Source: Flabesymbios commensalis
Lineage: Eukaryota > Annelida > Polychaeta > Terebellida > Flabelligeridae
Reading direction: 5' to 3'
DNA length: 64,000 bases
Assembly (NCBI GenBank): GCA_964017125.1
Contig: OZ024907.1
Coordinates: forward strand, 23,681,250 to 23,745,249
A program made the position numbers and the translations under genes. Shown here piece after piece: positions 37,557-49,700 of this stretch (position 1 is the stretch's first letter; each line of letters starts with the position of its first letter). The notes under the pieces are model-generated. The model was given only the letters and a program-made list of their open reading frames with translations. It had not been told where the DNA came from and did no database searches.

Positions 37557-38688
37557 GATATTTCCCGCGTTTTTTTGAAGTAGAGCCAGTGTTGTTGTAT
37601 GTTTTATGTGCGATTGTATTGTTTTGACAAATAATACGACCATCCTTTTATGGCACTATAAATGAACCTAAATTTTATGCCCTATATTTTTATGCTGATA
37701 TTACAAATGGTGCACTTAAAGTACTTTTCTTCCTATGACATATTTTAAGTTGTTTATAAACAGCTTATGGTTACATATTTATTTCAAGTTTCTACGTTTT
37801 TACAGAGTGATTTTTTTACCACTTACAAAAATGTGTTTTTATCTCTGGTTGTTGGTGCGGGAAACTGGTATTTACACTACTATCATGGCAATGCCACTTT
37901 TAATATTAAATTGATCTTAAGTGTTATCTGATATCCACATAATAACATGTGTTTTTAAAATTTTCGTATAACAGTGTTAATTAAATTGATTTCAAGTGTG
38001 GCTATGATTAGAATATGGATATTTTAATCTGTATATATACCATTTACAAAATCAGATCTTTTAGAAATGTATTGTATTTTTGAATGTATAGCAGGGCACA
38101 TATTTTAAAAATTACATCTTTGCTAATATGTATACACCCTGTATACATATATTTAAATAAATTAATTAATTAATAAATAATAAATGTTGCGTCAGCGTTG
38201 CGGAATGAGTTTGCACCACATTAAGCTGACATTGGGTAGATTTATTTGCCGAGATGTGATTAGCACTGAGGTACAGACCAGATGTTACTAAGTTTGTTAT
38301 TAATCACCCAACTACAGCAGTCAAATGCCAACATATTCAATTACCCACAAATCTATTATATTATGAATTTGTAGTGCTAATGTATTAATGGTTTCAAAAT
38401 GCTTAGAACGTGGCACTTCGCATTCGCTGTTGCCTGTTTTGCGACTTCAGTCTCCGTTTGGTGCAGAGTTTCATTGTTTCGACGTTGTGTGATTAAGCAA
38501 GCACTTCACCCTCACATGCTTCAATTCACCAAGGAGGTTAACCTCCTAGAAGTCACCGAGGTGTAAATATGTACATGATCGAAGACAGTGATTGGAATGT
38601 GTACGATAATTTTCAAGAGCCGAAATGGTTGCAGGGCTGTATGCTCCCCGGGGAGTTAAAATGGCACATAAATAAGCATGTCCAGTGT
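37557..38688. other. AT-rich non-coding stretch
   Basis: Nothing recognised before the left end of the 3-kb element. Confidence 0.4.
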
Positions 38689-41600
38689 CCCGGTATCGAG
38701 CCAAATTTAATGATCAGCTGAATCTAATGACACCAATATGGCGGCAGGGTGGGGGCGGGCAGGGGATGTACTGGGCATGCGTTGGAGACATGACTACGCG
38801 TGGAGGGGGGATTAGAGGAAGTGTAAGGTGTCTCAACATGTACAAATGACTGCTGATGTTTTTTGCATACGGATAATTACAAATGATTGTAGATTAAGTG
38901 TGAAAGATAATGTGAAGGATGCATGTTTCCAGTGCAAAATCAATTACCACATACAATTACCACGTACCGAGTAGGCCTACATTGTCGTTTTATCGATATG
39001 TAATAAATATATGCACAACATAATAAATGACCCTGAATCAACTGAGTTGAATAGTAATGCTTTTGTAACACTATCTCTGGTATATCGTTGTTCACGGACT
39101 AATCTATTAAAACAACTCATCTAATTCTGGTATGCTTCTTTTAATATCAACTTTATGTGGATGATCAGCGCTCAGAAATATGTTTGCGATAGTACACGTT
39201 AGCTTTCGAAAGTTAACCCGTATGCTGCTGTATTGTTTTTAGAAAATTGATATCACCCGAATTAAATTCTTTATATTTGACAATTTATCTATCAATTCAA
39301 AAGAAAATTCAATTCCCGTTGAGGCTTCTATAATGAGGAATAGATCAGCTCTTGTCACTGAAAGGGTTAATAAGAGTGACCTCAGTATCTAATCACACCT
39401 GCTAATTGGTAGCACGGCCCAGTGACACCACGTGCACTGAAGCGACACGCCAATATGGCAATTAACCCTTCCACCTCCAAGATATTTGAGTAGTTGTTTT
39501 TTTCATTTGAATGTTTATAATGACATATTAATTATTTTCACAAAATGATACATCGGAATTTCCTGAAATTTGTTAATATTATTGTAATGCTTACATTCAT
39601 GTTAAAAAATGCTCTCAGGCCAACCCTATTGTAGGCTAAATATTATAAATTTGCACAAACGAGAAATCTCGCAACCATGGGGTTATATATTTACAGTCTA
39701 CGGTCGACCATTGTGTGATGAAAGTTACGTAATGATAATCTCCCCTTCATACTTCTGGCATACGCCTGTGTATGTGTTTGTTAACTCCCCAATGACTTGA
39801 TTTTATCCGCCCGCCACTTTTCGCTAACTAAATTATACAAACTAATTGAAATTCTAGCAGGATATGTTGTAGTATAAATTACTGCAGATGATAATAGTCA
39901 GTATGATAAATATACTTAGACATGAGAATAAATGCATGTGTAACGTATACTATTCATTTGATTAATTGCTATTTTTATTTGATTACTTCCCGATGTTTCA
40001 TCGCTTTTTTAAATGACTACTATGATTGACTAAAAAACAAGTCACCGATGTGTTGTCAAGTTAATTTACGCCTAGTAGTAATTATACTCAACGACCTGTT
40101 ACGTCATTCTTTGATCTACCATTAACGGGAGCTACCCTTCTCTTCAGTGCATGAAACGAACGCCTTACAATGCCATTTAACATCTGCAATTATCGAATCC
40201 TTAAAATGCCTCCCAGCAAAAACATAAATAGTTAAACAGTTTAAATAAGATAAAAAGTTATACCAAATGGGCTCGATTTTTATGTCGCCCACCGCGCATG
40301 TCATTTATACATGCGACATGCGGTAAATTTAATAGTGGAGATATTATGATTCTACACAATATATTCAAGTAACAGTTTCCGCTTATGCATATGGATTAAA
40401 CAGTAGACATATGCCCCTCCCCCCCCCCCCTAACTAAGGTAAAATGTAAATTTCAGTCCTTTTATGTAATTTTAAAAAAAAGAAAAATTATGATTATTAT
40501 TTGCATGAAAATGTAGAATTTAGATCTTTGGACAGCTTAATTAGTATATGACTAGTCGATATCAAGGGATAAACACTATTTATGTTACAAGAAGATGTTA
40601 TGTAAAACGTAAATGCATTTTTATTTAAATATGGGGTTCATTAATATATGTAATAACCCTTGAAATTCCAAATTGCACATCTTGCATCATGATTGTAATA
40701 TGTTACTCGTTTTATTGATTATTATTGCTTGCAATCGATAAACAAAACCTGAATCTATATATTAGTATTTGTGTTGTTATTTTTTACACGTATTTATTTG
40801 GCCACGGTACATTTAACCAAGAATATATAAAACATTTTTTTAGTCTTATATATTATTGATATGACAGATAACACATGGTCAGCGTTCATCTAACTTCGTC
40901 AGTTAGTATAGTTGTGTGTAGTGTCGATCAACGTTCATCTAATTGAAAATAGATCTATTGTCAGAGAAAAGTATCACTTGCACTTGATAAATTAACAGAT
41001 AATAATGATAATAGAACACAGCTGCAATTAACGCGATCAAACATGTTGTTGCACGGGAAATAAGACTAAACACAAAATACTCAACAATAAAAAAAATATA
41101 ATGCAGACAATGGGAAAGACATATTATGAATATTATTAGTAAATTAAATTGTTCTGAGATATTGCTGAAGAATAAATTTATAATCATATTATATGTATAG
41201 CGTTGGTCAGTGGTCATCTAATTTTGCAGTCAGCTAGGCATATGTATAGCGCTGGTAAGTGGTCATCTAATTTCGCCAGTCCCCTATATGTATAGCGCTG
41301 GTCAGTGGTCATCTAATTTTGCCAATCACCTATATGCATAGCGCTGGTCAGTGGTCATCTAATTCCACCAGTCCCCTATATGTATAGTGCTGGTCAGTGG
41401 TCATCTAATTTCGCCAGTCACCTATATGCATAGCGCTGGTCAGTGGTCATCTAATTTAGCCAGTTCCCTATATGCATAGCGCTGGACATTGGTCATCTGA
41501 TTTCGCCAGTCAGCTAACTATATGTATAGTGCTGGTCATTGTTCATCTAATGTCGCCGGAATACATGTATAATTATCCTTTCATTAAATTTGAAGTTTGT

Positions 41601-41714
41601 GCATTCTATATGTGACACAGTACTGATAACCTCTGACGAAATCCCGCGAGATCTGCTCCGAGACCGGAAGATCATTAGATTTCGCGTGATCATTAGATTT
41701 GGCTTGACACCGGG
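38689..41714 (+). mobile_element. ~3.0-kb TIR element, copy 1
   Basis: Left end CCCGGTATCGAGCCAAATTT and right end ...AAATTTGGCTTGACACCGG-type are inverted repeats (CCGGTRTCRAGCCAAATYTAATGATCA). Just inside the right end AATCTAATGATC is directly repeated. It carries a 46-50-bp minisatellite at 41190-41560. Copy 2 (51471-55012) is the same element in opposite orientation, about 3-4% diverged in a 192-bp sample. No transposase recognised; non-autonomous. Confidence 0.75.
41190..41560 (+). repeat. Minisatellite, about 7-8 units, inside copy 1
   Basis: Unit TATGTATAGCGCTGGTCAGT plus GGTCATCTAATTTCGCCAGT and a short variable spacer, 46-50 bp. More diverged units extend back to about 40875. Confidence 0.88.
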
Positions 41715-42267
41715 GTAAAATGACGCCACGAGCAGCGCTAGACTGAATATGCGGGCCATATCAATTGGCACATTTGTATTATTTGACGTGACTATAACTC
41801 CCGGAGAACCAGCTGCCCAGAGGTCCACTTTATAGAGCTGTCAATCCACTTTGCCTAAATATTTTTTTTAATAGACGAACCTTCTTTTGGTGCTGATTTT
41901 GTTGTTATTGAAATCGTATTTTATATTTTATTACAGAGCAACTATTTACGGAGATTTACATAACGGTTTGTTACTTTGCAACGGGTTATCTATTTGTTTT
42001 GACTGTTTACATAAGAATTTGTTTTTTTATATAGCATGTTTTGCTATTTGTATCTACTCTTTGCAGTGCCTTCTATAGCGGTTTGGTTATTTATAAAGGT
42101 TTCTCTACAGATCATTTGTTTGATCAACAGGAACAATCACAACTGGCTGGTCACAGATTCATAAATCACTCATTCAACACGTTTAACATTATTTGAGTCA
42201 TTTGGGGTTGTGGGTCACTGTAGAAAGACACAACTTCAATGGGTAACAATTGATATATTTTCACCAA

Positions 42268-42515
42268 TCAACCCTTTCAGTGCAGGGACCGTCTTTATAC
42301 GTCATAATCTGACGTCTGTAGACGTCAGATTATGACGTATAAAGACGGTTCCCACACCGAAATAATTGAAATATTTATAATGGCCGTAAACCTATAACAT
42401 AGGTATTTAAATGAAGCGGAAAGAGCTAACTAAAACATTCATGATGATTTCAAAATGAAAAAACCTTTTTGTTTCCATAGTTTATAGAAAAATATTTCAG
42501 CGTTCTAAGGGCTAA
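42268..42515. mobile_element. TTAA-type MITE (uninterrupted relative of 14733-15723)
   Basis: AACCCTTTCAGTGCAGGGAC at the left, then a ~80-bp palindrome containing TATGACGTATAAAGACGG, body word TAACATAGGTATTTAAATGA and right end TTTCAGCGTTCTAAGGGCTAA-like. Flanking TTAA motifs have decayed (TCAA, CTAA). It provides the empty site for the nested 763-bp element. Confidence 0.65.
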
Positions 42516-43598
42516 CCTGCTAGACCCGTATATATGTGGTTTCAAACATGTTATAAACCAAATAAAATGACACGGAACATGGTAAAATTGTTTGTGATTT
42601 ATGCTCTTTTCTTGAATGCGATATGTCTGTTCAAAAAAAAAAAAAAATCCATATGGCATGTTTTAATAGTACGCTAATTTTGCTGTGAATACAAATTATT
42701 ATTTTACATTTCATATATAATAGTCATACGGTTTCGCGATTTAATATGTTGATATTACAAGGTCGGTAACGTCTAGTGGTCGTCAGAGGTCAAATCCAGC
42801 TTATTTTCATATATCTAAATGACCCTTAATATATGTGTTAATGGTCGTAGAAATGGTGATTGAAATGTCTCGTAACCCTACTTCTGCTCTATTTCGCTGT
42901 ACGACGCACGGTTATCGAGCTAGGAAAACGCTTTTATTTACAGTGAGTGACAACGGGTGTTTTTTCTCATTTACTTTTTTTAGAGATTAAGTTTCGACAT
43001 ATAAGCAGTCCCATAACCCTTTGGTTCCAATCTGACCTATTTTTCGCTGCCGATGCATTTTTTTGACATACAGGCCTGAACAATTTTTATTCAAAAAGAG
43101 TGATACTAGGGGATTTTTCTTTAGTTACGGTATATAAAAAAAACTATTACAATTCGTGTCCGGCTTGTGCTCACTTTCGCTGTACGACACACAATTATAA
43201 GGTTTATACGATTATAAAGAATCATATACCCCTTAGGTGTAGTTGCAAAAAATATATTATTATTATAGCTTCTTGGTTTCAAATAATCTCCTTTTTACAT
43301 GTTTCAACCTTATTGTCATGATATATAGTGACACTTAAGGGGTTTGCAATATACTTTTAATAGAAAACCCTCGGCCTTCGAAACGTTGTTACTCAAAGAT
43401 ATGAGCATGTATGAATTTTAATATTACTAATACATTTCGAGTAAGGAAGGATTAAAACCAAATTACTGACGCTAAACTACAGGGCTAACACATGCGCTCA
43501 TTTGGCCGAAAGTAAATAATTGGTGCATTTCGTCTCATTCAAATTGCAATTTTTTGGGAAAGTATGATAGCCTGATCATTGAGACATGTGTTGCAGAC

Positions 43599-43752
43599 AT
43601 GGCTGGCGAAAACAAATACGTTTGTCAACTGACAGAGGCGAGTCGGAAAGTAGCCAAAGAAGAATTATTTGAAGACGAAAATGAAAGATTAAATGCTGTG
43701 AAGGCTTTCAGAGAATGGATACTTCAACAACCCCATATTACATCTCCAACTG
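43599..43752 (+). CDS. Gene B exon 1 (first coding exon, residues 1-51)
   Basis: Begins with MAGENKYVCQLTEASRKVAK and is charged and helical, the usual lead-in to CRAL-TRIO_N. It ends in phase 1 before donor GTATGT at 43753. The preceding TTGCAG at 43591-43596 suggests the exon really starts at 43597 with two bases of 5' UTR, joined to an unseen upstream exon. No matching exon was found for gene A. Confidence 0.82.
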
Positions 43753-46700
43753 GTATGTGATATGCTGTCAATGACCCCCCCCCCTTCTGAGTCCCTGATC
43801 AAGTACAATAATGAATAGTAACCCTTACAGCGCTGGGATGGACTTTAGACGTCAGATTCTGACGTCTAAAGTCTATCCCCGCACTGTAAGAGTAAAATTA
43901 TTTATAATGATCGTGGACCCATAACATAGGGATTCAAATGAATCAGAATTTGGTTACGATGTTTTTTGCAAATTAATTCAGCGCCAACCCACGTGTGGGT
44001 TGCGTTAACATGACACACCTTTAAGTGGGTATACATTTAAATTAAATAACCTAGCGCTTTAAGGGTTAATGTTTTTTTATCTGATATATCGGTTGCTAAT
44101 AAGTAAATGTTGAGAAAAATGGTGTCCTTACCATTGTTAACGGCATGACCATGCCAAAATATCGAGCTGAAATATTGAGCGAGCCTCACCCTTTTTTAAT
44201 ATGTAGATGAGCATATATTACTATTAAAAATGCAATATTGTTTAGGAAGCTAACTAAGCGCATGCCAGTGTTTAAATGTTTGCTACTTTTCTAGAAAAAA
44301 CGGACCAGCTAAATCGGTATGTGTACACTTTTAGAGAGCAGATCATTGTTGATTTTTACAGACGATATTTGGCTACTGATGTTTCTACGTACAGCTAAAT
44401 TTAGTCAGTTGAGAGCCAGAGAGATTCTGACTGGGTATATGACATGTAAGACAGAAGTGGCCCCAGAATGGTATAATGGCACAGATACCGCAGATCCGAA
44501 AATAATGGCTTTCCTCGACAGCGGGTCAGTAATCATTATTCTTCTCCATCTTTACCCTCAATGTGCTGATCACTTCGATAGTAGACTCTTTATTTGTCAT
44601 TCAAACAATACACCTTTAGGCCCTCACGATGCGTAAAGCATCATTTTAGATTCCTGAACACACAATTGATTTCTCTACAACTAAGGGTTTTAGAAGGAAA
44701 ATTACCATGGAACTGTTTTACCCATACATGACAATTTTCTTTACTTCTTCACCCACTTCAAATCATCTTCATCCACTACCAGTCGAGAATTGCGGCAGCA
44801 ATTCGCGGCTTGTAGTGGATGAAGATGGCAATGGTAAATTCAGGCTTGAAAGGGTTAAATGAAAATTTTGCATTGAATTTGTCAAATTGCCATATATTTT
44901 GATTTAAAATAGTACACAAGTACAATTTATACTACTTGAGGCTGTGGGTCGCGATAGCGAGACACAAATTCAATTGTGTAAAAAAGTCAATTATAATAAC
45001 AATTTAAGGCTTAGTTCTATAGGCCTATGCAATTAAGTGCGCCTAACGTTTTTTTAACCTCACTTTGTGCTTTAGATATTACCTACCCCTGCCTGGCTAT
45101 GATCCACAAGGACGAAAGATTGTTATTTTCCGAGAAGGTAGGATTTCTTTCAAAAGATACATGCTATTATTTATTACATACTAGTTATTTGAGGATTATA
45201 AAACGTCGCATAATCTGATAATCGTATGCAATAGTTAAATACATTACATGCATACAAGTCTAACGAAGGCGACGTTAAACGTTGTTAAATAGCGGTAACA
45301 CAATACGCGTTATGCGTAGGCCTAATTTAAATTCAAATCTTAAACAGTTCAAGATTGATTTGATAACAATCAATATGTGGAGACCCAAATCCAAAATACG
45401 AAGGTAAGTGTCCTAGTGCCGATCAGATTCACATTGTAACACAAAGTGCAATTTAACACACCAATGCGAGCGCGATTAGGCACGCGACGAGTGACGCGAC
45501 GACAGACGCGAAAATCGTGCGACGACCAACCCGACGACCAACGCGACATGTGAGTCACGACAACCGGCACGACGCGCGACAAAAATGTATAGTCAGGGCC
45601 CATTTGGGAAATTTCAGACTTGGTAAGGCATTTTTTAGTAGAATTTGGCATGCAGTTGTTCTTACACAATTTGTGAACGCTGATTTCAAATCTGCCCCAT
45701 GCCAAGCTATATTTTGTGTTTTTCCTACCCAGAATTCAAAAACAAAATGGCCGCCAAAATTAGTGAAAATGTCACAACTTTACATCACGGCTTGGCTTAT
45801 AATGAAAATAAAAACATCATTTCGTTGTATTAAAACCCACCTGAGCAACATAATTGAAGTCCCCTGAATTTCACCTTGTGCGTTTGCCGCTAGAAGACAA
45901 AATCCAAAATGGCCGCCACTGCAAGGCAATGTGCTATAACTTTGCTTCCAAATAACGTCGAGATGTGTTTTTGGTGTCTACATATAGGTTTCTCACACCC
46001 GGGAAACCAATTCAGAGCCGTGATAACATATATTATCAATATTTCACAAAGTTATGGGGGAAAAACAAATGTCGCGCCAGGAAAACGACACATCGTAGGC
46101 CAGTGTAATAATAATGATGTATTTAATAAATTCATTATTTCACATTTAGAAGCCGAGGAAAACAAACGTAATATCCGGCATGTTGCAAATTTTTTTAGAC
46201 TATTGACAATTTTTTTTATGATTGTTGATCACTGTCCGGCACTAGATAACCTGTCGCTCACCATATATACATTCTAGGCCTATTAGTATGTGGCCCATGT
46301 GATATCCACCTGCAACCTGTTTTTACAGTACCGTAAGGAAGAAAGCAATAATGTGCGTTGGCTACGGGTGCCACCCTCCTTCCCAAGCCCTGTACTAGGG
46401 TTAAGCAAAACATAAAGTTATTCCACCAAGGTGGTCTGCATAACCATGGCAATAATAACACACATACATGTTCCGTTCCTATCGAGACAAGAAGTCGTTT
46501 AAATTTAACAATTTATGATTCTAGTAACTAGGTATATTGTGCTGGTGAAAACGTGCACATCACATGAAAATTATGTTTCTCAATCGGTTTGACAATTTAC
46601 AAAATCATGATAATAGTATCATCTTAATTTTTATATTTTTGATCAGAATAGATACCGTACAAAGCCTGTTAATGCGCTGATAATACAGTTTTCAGAAATA

Positions 46701-49700
46701 ATTGAGCGAATAAAGTCCCAACCATCGGCTCAGAGATCCACACAAAACCGTAATGTAGGCTACACATATTTCTACTCCCCTAACTTGAATGAGATAGATG
46801 ATATCACCATCAATGACTATGATAAAATACAGTTACACGATATCGGAAATCTGTAATTTGGTGCAGAAGTTGACTTATATATGTTTTGGGCATATAATAT
46901 TGATGGTGAGGACCCGCTAGGGTAATGTTGAAAATACTGACGATAAATTTATTTTATAAATATAGTATGAACATACAGCATCTTCAGAAGATGTTAGTAA
47001 CTATCCTAGTTTTGGCAACTAAATGCTATAGCGTGTCATGAACAAATCACCAAAGATTATTGGGTACACTATTGCAACAAGATATGATGCAAAATATGTG
47101 GTAATTAGGGCAATAATACTGTTCGTAGCACGATCGGGATGTTTTTATGAAGATAACCATCAGTCAGGGCCCATTTGGGAAATTTCAGACTTGGCAAGGC
47201 ATTTTTTAGTAGAATTTGGCATGCAGTTGTTCTTACACAATTTGTGAACGCTGATTTCAAATCTGCCCCATGCCAAGCTATATTTTGTGTTTTTCCTACC
47301 CAGAATTCAAAAACAAAATGGCCGCCAAAATTAGTGAAAATGTCACAACTTTACATCACGGCTTGGCTTATAATGAAAATAAAAACATCATTTCGTTGTA
47401 TTAAAACCCACCTGAGCAACATAATTGAAGTCCCCTGAATTTCACCTTGTGCGTTTGCCGCTAGAAGACAAAATCCAAAATGGCCGCCACTGCAAGGCAA
47501 TGTGCTATAACTTTGCTTCCAAATAACGTCGAGATGTTTTTTTGGTGCCTACATATAGGTTTCTCACACCCGGGAAACCAATTCAGAGCCGTGATAACAT
47601 ATATTATCAATATTTCACAAAGTTATGGGGGAAAAACAAATGTCGCGCCAGGAAAACGACACATCGTAGGCCAGTGTAATAATAATGATTTATTTAATAA
47701 ATTCATTATTTCACATTTAGAAGCCGAGGGAAACAAACGTAATATCCGGCATGTTGCAAAATTTTTGAGACTATTGACAATTTTTTTTATGATTGTTGAT
47801 CACTGTCCGGCACCAGATAACCTGTCGCTCACCATATATACGTTCTAGGCCTATTAGTATGTGGCCCATGTGATATCCACCTGCAACCTGTTTTTACAGT
47901 ACCGTAAGGAAGAAAGCAATAATTTAAATGTGCGTTGGCCACGGGTGCCACCCTCCTTCCCAAGCCCTGTACTAGGGTTAAGCAAAACATAAAGTTATTC
48001 CACCAAGGTGGTCTGCATAACCATGGCAATAATAACATACATACATGTTCCGTTCCTATCGAGACAAGAAGTCGTTTAAATTTAACAATTTATGATTCTA
48101 GTAACTAGGTATATTGTGCTGGTGAAAACGTGCACATCACATGAAAATTATGTTTCTCAATCGGATTGACAATTTACATAATCATGATAATAGTATCATC
48201 TTAATTTTTATATTTTTGATCAGAATAGATACCGTACAAAAGCCTGTTAATGCGCTGATAATACAGTATAATAATTGAACGAATAAAGTCCCAACCATCG
48301 GCTCAGAGATCCACACAAAACCGTAATGTAGGCTACACATATTTCTACTCCCCTAACTTGAATGAGATGATATCACCATCAATGACTATGATAAAATACA
48401 GTTACACGATATCGGAAATCTGTAATTTGGTGCAGAAGTTGACTTATATATGTTTTGGGCATATAATATTGATGGTGAGGACACGCTAGGGTAATGTTGA
48501 AAATACTGACGATAAATTTATTTTATAAATATAGTATGAACATACAGCATCTTCAGAAGATGTTAGTAACTATCCTAGTTTTGGCAAATAAATGCTATAG
48601 CGTGTCATGAACAAATCACCAAAGATTATTGGGTACACTATTGCAACAAGATATGATGCAAAATATGTGGTAATTAGGGCAATAATACTGTTCGTAGCAC
48701 GATCGGGATGTTTTTATGAAGATTACCATAAAATACAGAAACTTTCTAGATGTGGTATGGTAGAATGTATGAGGAATCAGTAGGTTCTGGTCATGTATGC
48801 TTCTAATCAGATATAAGCTCTCACTCTCACAAAATATACAATAACCCAACAGGTTCAGTTGTGTCTTGAAGTGGTGTGGGAGCGACCACTCTATTTTGCA
48901 GGAAGAGGTATCAATGTTAAAGACAATAAGTCTTTCCATATATAAAGTGATAAAATCATATGATGGACGTGAAGATATTTAGGTCCATAATAATTATATG
49001 TCTCCTCCAGACATAGTAGATTAATTATCATCCACCCAGAGTATTTATTACTTATCTATTATATTATTTTGTAATAAACATTGATTATCTAATAATCTAT
49101 GCAAGACACATGTATCCTACACCAAAAACATTTCCATGCACACTGCGATGTTATCTCAGATGAATATATAACAGATAAAGTACAGAATCAGGGAGGAGGG
49201 CAATACAGTTTCAGTTCAATGTTTAAATTCACCACTTTTGGTAAAGAACAATGCCATTCAACTAATCAATAAACACTGGTATTTAAGTGTGAACAATACT
49301 GAGGTACGTGATAAGATGTTAAATGTTATTACGGCAATCAAACTGTCAGATACTGACAATGTGGTAGTCGTAGGAACTGATGTAAACTTGCTCATTCTGC
49401 TATCGAAACATTCTCATCATAGCAATACCTAGCAGTGTAAACCTAGAACTAGTGATATTTATTGTACCATTCAACCGTCTTAATGGCTACCACAACACCA
49501 GCATAACAATTCTAAGAGAAAGACATTTAAATTAATTCATAAACACCCAGAACTAGAACTTAAGCCAATTGGAGTATTTCAATGTATCCTCTTCGTCAAT
49601 AACACCTGCCACAAAAAGTAGATATTGTTTCCAATGTATTTTAGGCCTGTCTAGCAATAAATACAGCTCTGGTCAGATAAAAATATTATAAACATCTATG

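Noticed and set aside
39609-39800. 63-codon open frame conserved between the two 3-kb elements (also 53902-54093)
   Set aside because: Of 7 nucleotide differences, 6 change the protein, which is not what constraint would give. The copies are simply similar DNA.
45909-47848. Paired 122-codon open frames (MAATARQCAITLLPNN...) in both halves of the 1571-bp duplication
   Set aside because: They begin in the AAAATGGCCGCC subterminal repeat of the TIR element and have no recognisable domain. Being open in both copies only reflects the recent duplication.
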